Part shown: one piece after another, positions 24,694 through 33,540 of the stretch | Position numbering within the stretch: the first letter of the stretch is position 1 | Layout of the letters: the number at the start of each line of letters is the position of its first letter | NCBI GenBank assembly: GCA_049597955.1 | Contig: JBMYND010000007.1 | Coordinates: 1 to 64,000 of the forward strand | Length of the DNA: 64,000 nt | Direction: 5' to 3' | DNA from: JAYPAN01 sp049597955 | GTDB taxonomy: Bacteria > Pseudomonadota > Alphaproteobacteria > RS24 | The notes under the pieces: model-generated | Told to the model about the DNA's origin: nothing | Seen by the model: only the letters and a program-made list of their open reading frames with translations | Databases searched by the model: none | Translations under genes and position numbers: made by a program

Positions 24694-26346
24694 ATGTCAG
24701 ATAATATTACCGTATTTGTCGCGCGCGCGATTCACACAATGGAGCCGTTTGAAAACACGCCCACCGCCATTGCCGTGCGCGATGGCACAATACTCGAAGT
24801 CGGCACGCTCGACACGCTCGCCCCCTGGCTGGCGCGCCATCCGCATGAAATTGACCGGCAATTTGAAGATAAAATCATCATGCCGGGTTTTATTGACCCG
24901 CATCTGCATCCCAGCATGGCGGCGGTTATTCTGCCCATGCAATTCATCACCGCCCTGCCTTGGCAATTGCCATGGGAAAATGTGCCGGCCACCACCACTC
25001 ACGATGCCTATATTGCGCGGCTGGAAAGCTATGTCGGCACATCAGACGCGAATGAGCCGTTTTTCACTTGGGGCTATCACCGTGACTGGCATGGCGATGT
25101 GACCCGACCTTTGCTCGATGAAATTGCGCCGACACGGCCGGTAATTGTCTGGCATCGCTCTTTCCATGAAGTGATTATGAACAGCGCCGCCATGTCGCAT
25201 TTCGGGCTGGACGGCGCGGCGATTGACGGCCATCCGCAAATCGACAGCGCCAATGGGCTGTTTTATGAAAACGGGCTGCGTGTGGCGATAAATGCGGTAA
25301 ACCCGCATATTATGTCGCCCGCCCAATTTGGCCTTGGCATGCAGCGTTTGAAACGGGTGGTGCATTTTGGCGGTCACACACTGGTCGGCGATATGGGCAT
25401 TGGCATTTTTAATTTCGACCTTGAATGGCAGGCCGCGCAAAGCGTATTTGAAACCGAAGACACGCCATTTCGGGTGCATTACACGCCCAATGTGCTGGCC
25501 ATGTCGGCGGGCGGCGATTTTTCCAAAGTGTTGGATTTTGTCGCGACATTGCCGGAGAAAAATACCGACAAGCTGTTTTTCACAAATCACGCCAAATTAT
25601 TCACGGATGGCGCTTTTTTCTCGCAATTAATGATGCTGAAACCGCCCGGCTATCTGGACGGCCATGAAGGCGAATGGCTGATGGTGCCGGAGAAATTTGA
25701 GGAAGCGGCGCGGCTGTTTTGGCAGGCCGGTTATCGGATACATGTTCACTGCACGGGCGATTTGGGGCTGGAACTGGCGCTTGATGTGCTGGACAAATTG
25801 CAATTTGAAAAGCCGCGCCATGACCACCGTTTCACCATTGAGCATTTCGGCCTGTCCGACACTGACCAGGTGCGCCGCATGGCCGCTCTTGGCGCGCTGG
25901 TCTCGGCCAATGTTTATTATCTGCACGAGCTGAGCGATGTTTACGCCAAATATGCGATTGGCGAGGAACGCGCCTATCACATGGCGCGGCTGGGCGAAGT
26001 AAACCGCCAAAACATCCCTTTCGCCCTGCATTCTGACTATACAATGGCACCGGCACAGCCGCTTAACTCGGCATGGGTCGCCGCCACACGGCAAAATGTG
26101 GCAGGCCAAATTGTCGGCGCCAGCGAAATTGTGCCATTGGCCGATGCCTTGCGCGCCATCACCATTGATGCGGCCTATGTGCTGGGACTGGAAAATGAGG
26201 TGGGCAGCCTGCGCGCCGGTAAACGCGCCGATTTCACCATATTGCAGCAATGCCCGTTTGAAGTCGGCGCGAAAGGTTTGAAGGATATTGAGATATGGGG
26301 CACCGTCTTTGCCGGCACGCCATGTCCGATAGACAAATCGGCATGA
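24694..26346 (+). CDS. YtcJ-like amidohydrolase (amidohydrolase family 3)
   Basis: This 550-residue metal-dependent hydrolase carries the metal-binding GFIDPHLHPS (HxH) after a small beta-sandwich start (VFVARAIHTMEP). It also has GLFYENGL, VHCTGDLGLELALDVL, FTIEHFGLSDTDQVRRMA and FALHSDYTMAP, supplying the remaining histidines and the Asp of the TIM-barrel site. COG1574 proteins hydrolyse amides or esters of unknown type. GGGAGG lies before ATG 24694, which is preferred over ATG 24679. The stop overlaps the start of the COG0523 GTPase (ATGA), so a metallochaperone may serve this enzyme. Confidence 0.88.
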   Translation: MSDNITVFVARAIHTMEPFENTPTAIAVRDGTILEVGTLDTLAPWLARHPHEIDRQFEDKIIMPGFIDPHLHPSMAAVILPMQFITALPWQLPWENVPATTTHDAYIARLESYVGTSDANEPFFTWGYHRDWHGDVTRPLLDEIAPTRPVIVWHRSFHEVIMNSAAMSHFGLDGAAIDGHPQIDSANGLFYENGLRVAINAVNPHIMSPAQFGLGMQRLKRVVHFGGHTLVGDMGIGIFNFDLEWQAAQSVFETEDTPFRVHYTPNVLAMSAGGDFSKVLDFVATLPEKNTDKLFFTNHAKLFTDGAFFSQLMMLKPPGYLDGHEGEWLMVPEKFEEAARLFWQAGYRIHVHCTGDLGLELALDVLDKLQFEKPRHDHRFTIEHFGLSDTDQVRRMAALGALVSANVYYLHELSDVYAKYAIGEERAYHMARLGEVNRQNIPFALHSDYTMAPAQPLNSAWVAATRQNVAGQIVGASEIVPLADALRAITIDAAYVLGLENEVGSLRAGKRADFTILQQCPFEVGAKGLKDIEIWGTVFAGTPCPIDKSA

Positions 26347-27248
26347 CACCCATTCCGTTAACCATATTGGGCGGCTATCTCGGCGCTGGCAAAACCACAC
26401 TCATCAACCAATTGCTGGCGCATGCCCCTGCGCAAAATGAGGCCCTCCCCCGCTTTACCGTGCTGGTCAATGATTTTGGTGCCATTAATATTGATGCCGG
26501 TCTGATTGCCGCCCATCAGGGCGATACGATAAGCCTGACCAATGGCTGCGCCTGCTGCCAATTGCAAGACAATGTGCTGGCGCAATTAACCGCATTGAGC
26601 GAACAGGATAACCGCCCTGACCATATATTGATTGAAGCCAGTGGCGCGGGCGAACCGGCGCGCCTTGCTTATCTTGGCTATGGCAGTGCGGGCATCCGGC
26701 TTGAGGCCGTGCCGGTGGCGGTGGACATTGTTTCCCTGTCACAAAAGCTGAACGATAAATATGTTGGCGGGCTGGTGCGCCGCCAGATTGAACAGGCCGA
26801 TATTCTGATACCGACAAAAACCGATTTACCCGATGCTGATTTGCCCGCCATTCGCACCCGGCTTGAAAGCCTGAGCAACGCCCCGATTTGGGATGCTGCC
26901 CAAGGATTGCGCGCGCTGATAGCGCCTTTGCCGAATAATGGTTATCGCGCAGAGCCAGTGCTGGCAGCGCCGCCGCCAGCCGCGCCCTCTGCCGCCATAT
27001 TCGACCAGCTCAGCTTTCGCAGCGACAGCGCCCTGCCGATCGAAGGGTTGCGCCGATTGCTTGACCAATATGCCCCGCAATTAGAGCGCGCCAAAGGCCA
27101 TAGCGGCTCCCACAGGCTGCAATTGGCCGGCCATCGTTTCACATTGGCTGCGGCGGATAAACGGCCTACCGAATTGGTGTTTATTGCCGTCAAAGGCAGA
27201 TGCGATTTGCAAAAATTGGAAACAGATTTGCAGCGGCTTGCCGGTTAA
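26343..27248 (+). CDS. COG0523 / CobW-like G3E GTPase (metallochaperone)
   Basis: The 301-residue protein has the G3E GTPase layout: Walker A GYLGAGKTT (K17), an NDFG strand, the metal-binding CxCC motif in NGCACCQL (C69, C71, C72), EASGAGEP as Walker B region and TKTD as guanine specificity motif. A short CobW C-terminal domain follows, with HRLQLAGHRF and GRCDL. Such proteins deliver zinc, cobalt or another metal to client enzymes. The ATG overlaps the stop of the YtcJ-like hydrolase, so that metal enzyme is the obvious candidate client. An upstream in-frame ATG at 26322 is possible. Confidence 0.9.
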   Translation: MTPIPLTILGGYLGAGKTTLINQLLAHAPAQNEALPRFTVLVNDFGAINIDAGLIAAHQGDTISLTNGCACCQLQDNVLAQLTALSEQDNRPDHILIEASGAGEPARLAYLGYGSAGIRLEAVPVAVDIVSLSQKLNDKYVGGLVRRQIEQADILIPTKTDLPDADLPAIRTRLESLSNAPIWDAAQGLRALIAPLPNNGYRAEPVLAAPPPAAPSAAIFDQLSFRSDSALPIEGLRRLLDQYAPQLERAKGHSGSHRLQLAGHRFTLAAADKRPTELVFIAVKGRCDLQKLETDLQRLAG

Positions 27249-27255
27249 GCCACGA

Positions 27256-28176
27256 CTAATTCACCGCTTCTATCTGATAGCCGAGCAATGGATAATGCAC
27301 CATTATCTCGCCAAGCTGTTCATCCAGGCGCTTAACGGCAATCTCGGTCGCGCTCAGCCAGACAATCACGCCCTCAGTGCTTTCCGTGCCGTAATCATCA
27401 GCCTGTATCTTAACCTGCATACCGGCGCGCAAAGCCCCGTCATTTATCGCCTCCACCGCATTGGCCGGTGGCGTCCCATCAATTTCAGCCTTGCGGGCAA
27501 TATCCAGCGCCTCCTCTTGCGTCATATCACGCCGATTGCCCTGCCCCATGGCGACAATACGCTGCCGCCACGCCTCAAGCTGCTTATGGGCGCTTATCAG
27601 GCGGCCCAATTCCGGTGCCATACAGGCGAAATTGACAATATGGTAAAGCGATAAATCAGCCAGCGTCAGCGTATCGCCCATAAGCCAATCGCTGCGCGCC
27701 AATTGCCTGTCAGCCTGATGGCATACATGCAGCAATTGATTGCGTCGATGGGTTATGGAAGCCGCCGATTGCTGGGCAAAGCCTTCGGTCATTTTGGCGC
27801 GATCAGCCAAAAATTCCGGCGGCAATAAGTCTATCACTTCGGTAATGGTCGGCCCTGCCGCTAAGGTAAAAACACGATGGTCGGCCCAATCGGCCAGCAT
27901 GGCAGCCGCCCCGCGCAAATGTGGCGGGGTCAGCGGCGGCTCGGGATGGCGCGCTTCCAGCGTGTCGATAATCAGTGCCGTGTCGCAATATATATGCGCG
28001 CCAATTTGCATCACCGGTATCCGCCGATAGCCGCCCGTCAGCGGCGTCAAGGCCGGCTTGGGCGCGATATTGGGCTGTTCTACCGCTGCCCAACCCATAT
28101 TTTTCACGGCAAAATATTTGCGCACTTTTTCTGAAAAAGGCGACATTTCATAGTGATGCAGAATAATCTCGGACAT
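27256..28176 (-). CDS. Glutathione S-transferase family protein with extra C-terminal domain
   Basis: The 306-residue protein starts with a thioredoxin-like GST domain (IILHHYEMSPFSEKVRKYFA, RRIPVMQIGAHIYCDTALIIDTLE). A helical GST domain follows, with MGDTLTLADLSLYHIVNF. The last 75 residues or so (from DGTPPANAVEAINDGALRAGMQV) are beyond the usual GST length. They look like a small beta-rich module (GMQVKIQADDYG, EGVIVWLSATEIAVKR). An SF pair near residue 14 could be the catalytic serine region. It is convergent with the COG0523 gene and sits 15 bp after a small gene on the same strand. Confidence 0.83.
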   Translation of the reverse strand: MSEIILHHYEMSPFSEKVRKYFAVKNMGWAAVEQPNIAPKPALTPLTGGYRRIPVMQIGAHIYCDTALIIDTLEARHPEPPLTPPHLRGAAAMLADWADHRVFTLAAGPTITEVIDLLPPEFLADRAKMTEGFAQQSAASITHRRNQLLHVCHQADRQLARSDWLMGDTLTLADLSLYHIVNFACMAPELGRLISAHKQLEAWRQRIVAMGQGNRRDMTQEEALDIARKAEIDGTPPANAVEAINDGALRAGMQVKIQADDYGTESTEGVIVWLSATEIAVKRLDEQLGEIMVHYPLLGYQIEAVN

Positions 28177-28191
28177 GATTCCCCCGACTGT

Positions 28192-28356
28192 TTACAAATA
28201 CTGGGCTGAAATTTGCGGCCAATTCTGTGTCCAGCCGCGCGCCGCCTCCAACTCATAGGCCAATTCGAGGAGCATTTTTTCATTGCCGTGGCGCGCGCCG
28301 AAATGGCTGCCAATTGGCATATTATCATCGCTGGCGAAAACCGCCCGCCTGTCCAT
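28192..28356 (-). CDS. Small hypothetical protein upstream of GST
   Basis: This 54-residue frame opens MDRRAVFASDDNMPIGSHFG and ends WPQISAQYL. GAGGGAG lies 6 bases before the ATG, and the gene ends 15 bp before the GST start, so it probably belongs to that operon. I recognise no family. The composition is normal for a soluble protein, with a helix around NEKMLLELAYELEAARGW. An in-frame upstream start at 28392 is possible. Confidence 0.5.
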   Translation of the reverse strand: MDRRAVFASDDNMPIGSHFGARHGNEKMLLELAYELEAARGWTQNWPQISAQYL

Positions 28357-28416
28357 GATTGTCTCCCTCATATTGCTTTTATCTGTCACCAAGGCTGATA
28401 GAAAGAGCGGGTTTTG

Positions 28417-28935
28417 TCAATCACGCTTTATCGGCATCTCCGGCAGACCGGAGCGATAGCAAATGCGCTTGCCTTGCCGGGCAGCGGTTAAAATTTGCCG
28501 GCGATTGCGCCTGCGCCCCGCGCGGCAGGAAATATGCACCCAGCCCGCATAAGGGCAATCTGGCCGGTAAAATTCAAGGATAAGCTGGTCAAATTGAAGA
28601 TTGTCGGCAATCCAATGCGCCAATGTCAGATTGCCAATGCGCGGAAGTTCAATATCGGCCGCCTCGCCAAAACAATGACGGCTTTGGGGGCTGCCGCCAA
28701 TCGCCCGATTGAGTGCCGGCGAGCGATAGGCCGATTGCGGCCTGAACGGGCGGTTGAAATGCGCCCGCACCGGCTCCAATATCTGCCGCGCAAGCACGCC
28801 CAGCGCGTCAATCGCGGCCGCATCAGCTGTGTTATCCAGATTGAGCCGCGTTGCGGTCTGGCTATGGGTCATTTCCCATAAGGCAAAATGCGGCGAGAGC
28901 AGCATTGTATCGGGCGGCACGGGCGACATGCCCAA
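28417..28935 (-). CDS. Peptidase M15A-like D-Ala-D-Ala carboxypeptidase
   Basis: The 172-residue protein matches the M15A C-terminal domain. LSPHFALWEMTHSQTATRL is at the N terminus, then SAYRSPALNRAIGGSPQSRHCFGEAADIE supplies the first zinc histidine and aspartate (H and D of SxHxxGxAxD), and GWVHIS supplies the second histidine. Such small enzymes trim peptidoglycan stem peptides and also occur as phage endolysins. There is no signal peptide, which favours a phage-derived or cytoplasmic role. No other phage gene is nearby. An internal ATG before LLSPHF is an alternative start. Confidence 0.78.
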   Translation of the reverse strand: MGMSPVPPDTMLLSPHFALWEMTHSQTATRLNLDNTADAAAIDALGVLARQILEPVRAHFNRPFRPQSAYRSPALNRAIGGSPQSRHCFGEAADIELPRIGNLTLAHWIADNLQFDQLILEFYRPDCPYAGWVHISCRAGRRRNRRQILTAARQGKRICYRSGLPEMPIKRD

Positions 28936-28994
28936 TCATGGCATGGTTAAGCAAAAAGGGGATTTACGCCGGTTTCATGCGCGGTATCAGCGCG

Positions 28995-29321
28995 CTAGCT
29001 GCTGGTATTTGAATAAAGCGAAATCATCACCACGCCAATGATAACAAAGCCCATGCCGAGAAAAACCGGCCATTGCAATGTCTCTTTCAGAAACAGCCAG
29101 CCGACCAGCGTAATCAGCGACAGGCCGACACCTGACCAAATGGCATAAACTATGCTGACCGGCAAAACCTTGGCCACCAATGACATGAGGTAAAATGACA
29201 GACCATAGCTGGCGGCCAAAATCGTGACATAGCCGATTTTCTGCATACCGTCGGAAAGTTTGAGGGCGATGGTTCCCGTCACTTCAAAGGCAATTGCCAG
29301 ACCCAAAAGCATCCAAGTCAT
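28995..29321 (-). CDS. SMR family multidrug/quaternary-amine exporter
   Basis: The 108-residue, four-helix protein carries the SMR hallmark. The membrane glutamate E13 lies in AIAFEVTGTIALK, equivalent to E14 of EmrE, followed by VLPVSIVYAIWSGVG and GWLFLKETL. Members export quaternary ammonium compounds, guanidinium or polyamines by proton exchange. It follows the MarR gene by 28 bp on the same strand, so it is a likely MarR target. The nearby BCCT importer suggests a link to quaternary amine handling. Confidence 0.92.
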   Translation of the reverse strand: MTWMLLGLAIAFEVTGTIALKLSDGMQKIGYVTILAASYGLSFYLMSLVAKVLPVSIVYAIWSGVGLSLITLVGWLFLKETLQWPVFLGMGFVIIGVVMISLYSNTSS

Positions 29322-29349
29322 TTACATTTCCCGCCCGATATGACCGCCC

Positions 29350-29832
29350 TCAAAGCGTGACTTTGCTGATATCGCCAACATCCAAAATCGGTGCAGCATC
29401 CAATTCATCCGCACCAAGCATGGCCGCCACGCGCTCCAACGCCGCCACCAGACTGGCCTGTTCCCAAGCGTCCAATGTCTCGAATTTGCGGGTAAAACGC
29501 TGTTGCAAGATGAGCGGCGCATCGGCAATCGCTTCCTTACCATCTTCAGTCAGGCAGAAATATTGTTTGCGCTTGTCATGCTCATCGCCGCGTCGCACGA
29601 CCAGCCCGCGCCCTTCCAGCTTGCGCATTAATGTTGTAATCGTGCCGCGACTGAGCGAGACTTCGCGCGACAAATCAGACGGCGTTGCCTCGCCGGAGGA
29701 AAGAATAACCTGCAAGGTAATCAATTGCGATGGCGACAGGCTTGACGCTTTGGCCAATGCGCGTGCATTGGTCTCGGTCGCCCGCAAAATCTGCCGCAAG
29801 GCAATCAGCGCATCATTCGTTCTCTGACCCAT
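29350..29832 (-). CDS. MarR family transcriptional regulator
   Basis: This 160-residue winged-helix protein has the MarR core: LSPSQLITLQVILSSGEATPSDLSREVSLSRGTITTLMRKLEGRGLVVR as the recognition helix region, then the wing GDEHDKRKQYFCLTEDG. The ATG at 29832 has GAGG four bases upstream and lies inside the end of the BCCT gene, a 20-bp overlap. The SMR exporter gene follows. MarR proteins usually repress neighbouring transport genes until a small ligand binds. No operator site could be pinned down. Confidence 0.9.
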   Translation of the reverse strand: MGQRTNDALIALRQILRATETNARALAKASSLSPSQLITLQVILSSGEATPSDLSREVSLSRGTITTLMRKLEGRGLVVRRGDEHDKRKQYFCLTEDGKEAIADAPLILQQRFTRKFETLDAWEQASLVAALERVAAMLGADELDAAPILDVGDISKVTL

Positions 29833-31456
29833 GAGCCTCAATTCCATTATTTATGGTTTTGTGAATCTCACTATATTCCGTGCGCAATCCCAAATACAGG
29901 CTGAAACAGGTGAGCAGCAGAATAATTGTAAAGGGCAAGGCTGCCATTAATGTCCAAGCCTGCAAACTGTCCAATGCTTTGGTGCCGCCGCCAACCAGCA
30001 AGACAACCGCGAACAGGGAAATAATCACCGCCCAGAAAACCCGTTGCTGCAAAGGCGCATCTATCTTGCCACCGGCGGCCACACTGTCCACCACCAGCGC
30101 CCCGCTATCGGATGAGGTAACAAAGAACACCACCAATAGCAGCAGCGCCAGCACGCTGGCGATTTGCCCATAGGGCAGGTTTTCAAATAATTGAAACAGC
30201 ACCAGCGACACATCGCCAATACCGTCGGCCAGACTGCCAATATTGTTTTTCGCCTGGTAAATCGCACTGGTGCCGAAAGAGGAAAACCAGACAAGAGCAA
30301 TCAGCAAGGGCGCGGCGAGTGTAACGGCGACAAACTCGCGCACTGTGCGGCCACGCGAAATGCGCGCCAGAAACAGGCCGACAAAGGGCGACCAGCTTAT
30401 CCACCAAGCCCAATAAAATATCGTCCAGCCATGGAAATAGGTTGTGTCGTCGCGGCCAATCCAATTCATCAAGGGCAGAATGTTTTCGCCATATTGCACC
30501 AGCGCATCGCCATAGCTGGCCAGAATAAGGCCGGTTGGCCCGAAGACCAGCATATAAGCCAACAAAACCAGCGCCAGCAGCATAGTCGCATTGCTCAGCA
30601 CACGAATGCCCTTGTCGAGACCGCGCACCACAGACAAAATCGTCACCAGCGCAATAATAATAATAAAGATGATTTGCGTTTGCAGGCCGCCATCGAAACC
30701 AAACAGAAAATTCATCCCGCCAGCCGCCTGTCGCGCACCCAGGCCCAGCGAGGTCGCCAGCCCCAAAATCGTCGCTAAAATCGCCAGCATATCGACAATA
30801 TGACCCGGCCAACGCCAGATACGGTCACCGAAAAGCGGAAACAGCAGCACGCGCGGCGTCACCGGCAGGCCGGAATTATAGGTGAAAAACGCAATGCCCA
30901 AGCCGACCAGCGCATAAATCGACCACGGCACCAGCCCCCAATTAAACAAAGTCGCACCCAAGGCGAGATTTTCCGCCGCCGGTGAATTGGCCGCCACATT
31001 AAACGGCGTGCCATACCAGCCCGTATAATAGGCCAAGGGCTCAGCCGCGCCGTAAAATGTCATGCCAATGCCGACCCCGGCGGAAAACAACATGCTTATC
31101 CATGACAAAAAACCGAAATCGGGCCGCGCCTCCGAGCCGCCAAGGCGAATCCGACCAAAAGGCGACACGGCCACGGCCAGCACAAAGACAATAATCAGCG
31201 CCGCCGAAGCCGAGAAAAACCAGTCAAAACCCGCCATCAGATTATTGCGCATATCGAGCAACAGGTCAGATGCCAAATCCGGAAAACTCAGCACAAAGGC
31301 TGCCGAAACAAGCGCGACAAAGGCGCTTGTGCCAAATACCGGATGATGCACATCAAGACCCAGCCATGCAATATTATGCTCGCCCGGCTCATAATCGAAA
31401 TCATGCTGAACCGTATCGACCGGCTCCTCAATCCGTGTTTCCTCACCCTGCGCCAT
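29813..31456 (-). CDS. BCCT family betaine/carnitine/choline transporter
   Basis: The 547-residue protein has 12 membrane helices. The BCCT signature is in the eighth helix region: FYWAWWISWSPFVGLFLARISRGRT. Aromatic substrate-box residues are also present (GMTFYGAAEPLAYY). It imports trimethylammonium compounds such as glycine betaine, or dimethylsulfoniopropionate in marine bacteria. The glycine-rich SAGVGIGMTF segment resembles sodium-coupled members. The ATG at 31456 follows GAAGG at 6 bases and overlaps the sulfotransferase gene by 14 bp, while the 3' end overlaps marR by 20 bp. This points to one transcription unit. Confidence 0.93.
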   Translation of the reverse strand: MAQGEETRIEEPVDTVQHDFDYEPGEHNIAWLGLDVHHPVFGTSAFVALVSAAFVLSFPDLASDLLLDMRNNLMAGFDWFFSASAALIIVFVLAVAVSPFGRIRLGGSEARPDFGFLSWISMLFSAGVGIGMTFYGAAEPLAYYTGWYGTPFNVAANSPAAENLALGATLFNWGLVPWSIYALVGLGIAFFTYNSGLPVTPRVLLFPLFGDRIWRWPGHIVDMLAILATILGLATSLGLGARQAAGGMNFLFGFDGGLQTQIIFIIIIALVTILSVVRGLDKGIRVLSNATMLLALVLLAYMLVFGPTGLILASYGDALVQYGENILPLMNWIGRDDTTYFHGWTIFYWAWWISWSPFVGLFLARISRGRTVREFVAVTLAAPLLIALVWFSSFGTSAIYQAKNNIGSLADGIGDVSLVLFQLFENLPYGQIASVLALLLLVVFFVTSSDSGALVVDSVAAGGKIDAPLQQRVFWAVIISLFAVVLLVGGGTKALDSLQAWTLMAALPFTIILLLTCFSLYLGLRTEYSEIHKTINNGIEAHGSENE

Positions 31457-33464
31457 GCGATACCTTCTTTTCTTCACTGTCCGAACCGGTTTCAGTGTTA
31501 CCCAATGCCTGTTTCAAAGGCGACAGCCACTGCTCATAAGGCCGCCAGACACCGACACCTTTGCGGTTGATTGGCTGGCGCACTTGCGACGAGCTGGCTG
31601 TTCTGACAGCGCGCTGCGTATTGTGGAAATCAAGACAGGCTTGTTCAAAAGGCAGGCCCAGATAATCCAGCATGCGGCGCACCTGCCCTTCCAAATCATC
31701 CAGCACATCCTCATGCTGGACATGCAGAATTTTGCCCGGCAAAACTCTATGCCAATGCGCCATCAAGTCAACATAGTCGGTGTAATAGCGGCCAATCTCC
31801 TGCAAACCGTAAGTAAATTCCTGGCCTTGCGCGAAAAGCTGCTTGAAGCCGGAAAAACAACAATCCATCGGGTCGCGGCGTGCATCAATGATTTTGGCAT
31901 TGGGCAATATCAGGTGAATCAGCCCGATATGCCTGAAATTATTGGGCATTTTATCGGTAAAAAACGGCGCGCCCTGCCGGTGAATCCGTGTCTCTTCGAT
32001 AAAGTCGCGGCCAAATTGAGCCAATTCCTCATCGCTTATATCGTGGAGTATTTGCGGATAGGCCGAGCCGGCGCTGTCGCGCTGCTTGCCTCTCAGCCGA
32101 TGCGCAAGACTCAATATATTCGGCAGCTCCAACGTGCCGTCAATCTGGCTGTGTGAAGCCAATATCTGCTCAATCAGTGTGGAACCGGCGCGCGGCAGAC
32201 CGACAATAAAAATCGGGTCGGGCGCATCATGTCCCATGCCAGCGCGCTTTTCAAAAAGTGCCGCCGTGCATATTTCTTTTTGCCGGGCAAAATCCGCCTG
32301 CATGTCATCAGCATCATAGCGCGATTGCTGCCGCTTTAACTTATTGCCCATTTCGTAATGGAAAAAAGATTGTTCAAAATCTCGCTGGTCTTCATAAGCC
32401 TTGGCGAGGGCGAATGACATATAAATCTTGTCATTTGGCAGCAGGCTGTCATTGGCGAGTTGCGCGCGCATATGCGCGATTTCGCTATCCTCAAAAGAAA
32501 AGGTTTTCAGATTGGCGAGAGAGTAAAACCCGTCTCCATGGTCGCCCTTATTGGCAATTGCGGCGCGATAAGCGGCGATGGCCTCATTTTCGCGCCCCAT
32601 AGTTTTCAGCGCATGGCCTTTTGATGTCAGCGTGGCCACTTCTTTGGGCGCGCGCTGCAAGACTTTGTTAAATGTTTCCAGCGCCAGCTCATAATGGCCC
32701 GACTGCATCAGATTTACCGCGTGAATGGACAGATTTTGAATTTTATCGGGCCCGCGTGCCACCAAAATCGCTGACTGCTCTTCGGCCTGTTTGAATTTCT
32801 GTCGGTTTTTCAAAACCTCAATATATTCGAGCCTTATATTATCGAGATCAGGCTGAAATTCCAAAATTGATTCAAGAAGAAATTCCGCTTGGTCATTTTC
32901 GCCATGACGATAGGCCAATTGCGCCAGCAAGCGCATGCCCTCCACATGGTGCTTATTCTTGACCAAAAAGGCACGACAGATTTCCTCGGCCTGCGCCAGA
33001 CGGCCTTCATACATATGGTTCATCACTGACTGGATGGCGCGCGGTTGTTCGGCGACGCTCTTGCCATAAAACAGCGCCATTTCCGCCGCCGACGTCATGC
33101 CTTTGGCTGACAGCAATTCAGCTTGGCCGCGCCAACTGGCCACCAGTGAAGGATTTTGGTCGCAGGCAAACCGATAGGCGCGCAAGGCACGCTCCGGATC
33201 GGTTTTGGCGTAAAGATGACCTTCTTCCTGATAAATCCGACCGAAATCGGGGGAAATATCTTTCATCCGGTCAATATGGCTTTGCGCCTGTGCGATATCG
33301 TTCAAATAACGCGCCGCCGCCGCCGCCATATAATGCGCATCAAATAAATCCGGCGCATCAGCCAGGATTTCATTGGCCAACGCCTTGGCGTCGCCAAACT
33401 GTCCCGTCTCCAAAGCAGTTTGCGCCGCTTTGAGTTGCTCACTATGCTCTCTTTTTTGGGCCAT
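31443..33464 (-). CDS. TPR-repeat sulfotransferase
   Basis: The 673-residue protein has about 400 N-terminal residues of tetratricopeptide repeats (for example ETGQFGDAKALANEILADAP and ALETFNKVLQRAPKEVATL). A sulfotransferase domain follows, with the PAPS 5'-phosphosulfate loop FIVGLPRAGSTLIEQIL and the 3'-phosphate site RRDPMDCCFSGFKQLF. A catalytic-type histidine lies in the ASHSQIDG region. It would transfer sulfate from PAPS to an unknown, probably protein or glycan, substrate. Such fusions are common in marine alphaproteobacteria. Overlap with the BCCT gene suggests co-expression without an obvious functional link. Confidence 0.9.
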   Translation of the reverse strand: MAQKREHSEQLKAAQTALETGQFGDAKALANEILADAPDLFDAHYMAAAAARYLNDIAQAQSHIDRMKDISPDFGRIYQEEGHLYAKTDPERALRAYRFACDQNPSLVASWRGQAELLSAKGMTSAAEMALFYGKSVAEQPRAIQSVMNHMYEGRLAQAEEICRAFLVKNKHHVEGMRLLAQLAYRHGENDQAEFLLESILEFQPDLDNIRLEYIEVLKNRQKFKQAEEQSAILVARGPDKIQNLSIHAVNLMQSGHYELALETFNKVLQRAPKEVATLTSKGHALKTMGRENEAIAAYRAAIANKGDHGDGFYSLANLKTFSFEDSEIAHMRAQLANDSLLPNDKIYMSFALAKAYEDQRDFEQSFFHYEMGNKLKRQQSRYDADDMQADFARQKEICTAALFEKRAGMGHDAPDPIFIVGLPRAGSTLIEQILASHSQIDGTLELPNILSLAHRLRGKQRDSAGSAYPQILHDISDEELAQFGRDFIEETRIHRQGAPFFTDKMPNNFRHIGLIHLILPNAKIIDARRDPMDCCFSGFKQLFAQGQEFTYGLQEIGRYYTDYVDLMAHWHRVLPGKILHVQHEDVLDDLEGQVRRMLDYLGLPFEQACLDFHNTQRAVRTASSSQVRQPINRKGVGVWRPYEQWLSPLKQALGNTETGSDSEEKKVSHGAG

Positions 33465-33540
33465 GGCCTTTCACCCTAGGGCCAAAAGGCGGCAGCGACA
33501 AGCGACAGAACCGCGCGCATCGCTGCTCCTTTGCGGCGAA

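Noticed and set aside
28417..28935. M15 peptidase as a prophage lysis gene
   Set aside because: No holin or other phage gene is nearby, and such small M15A proteins also occur as host genes.
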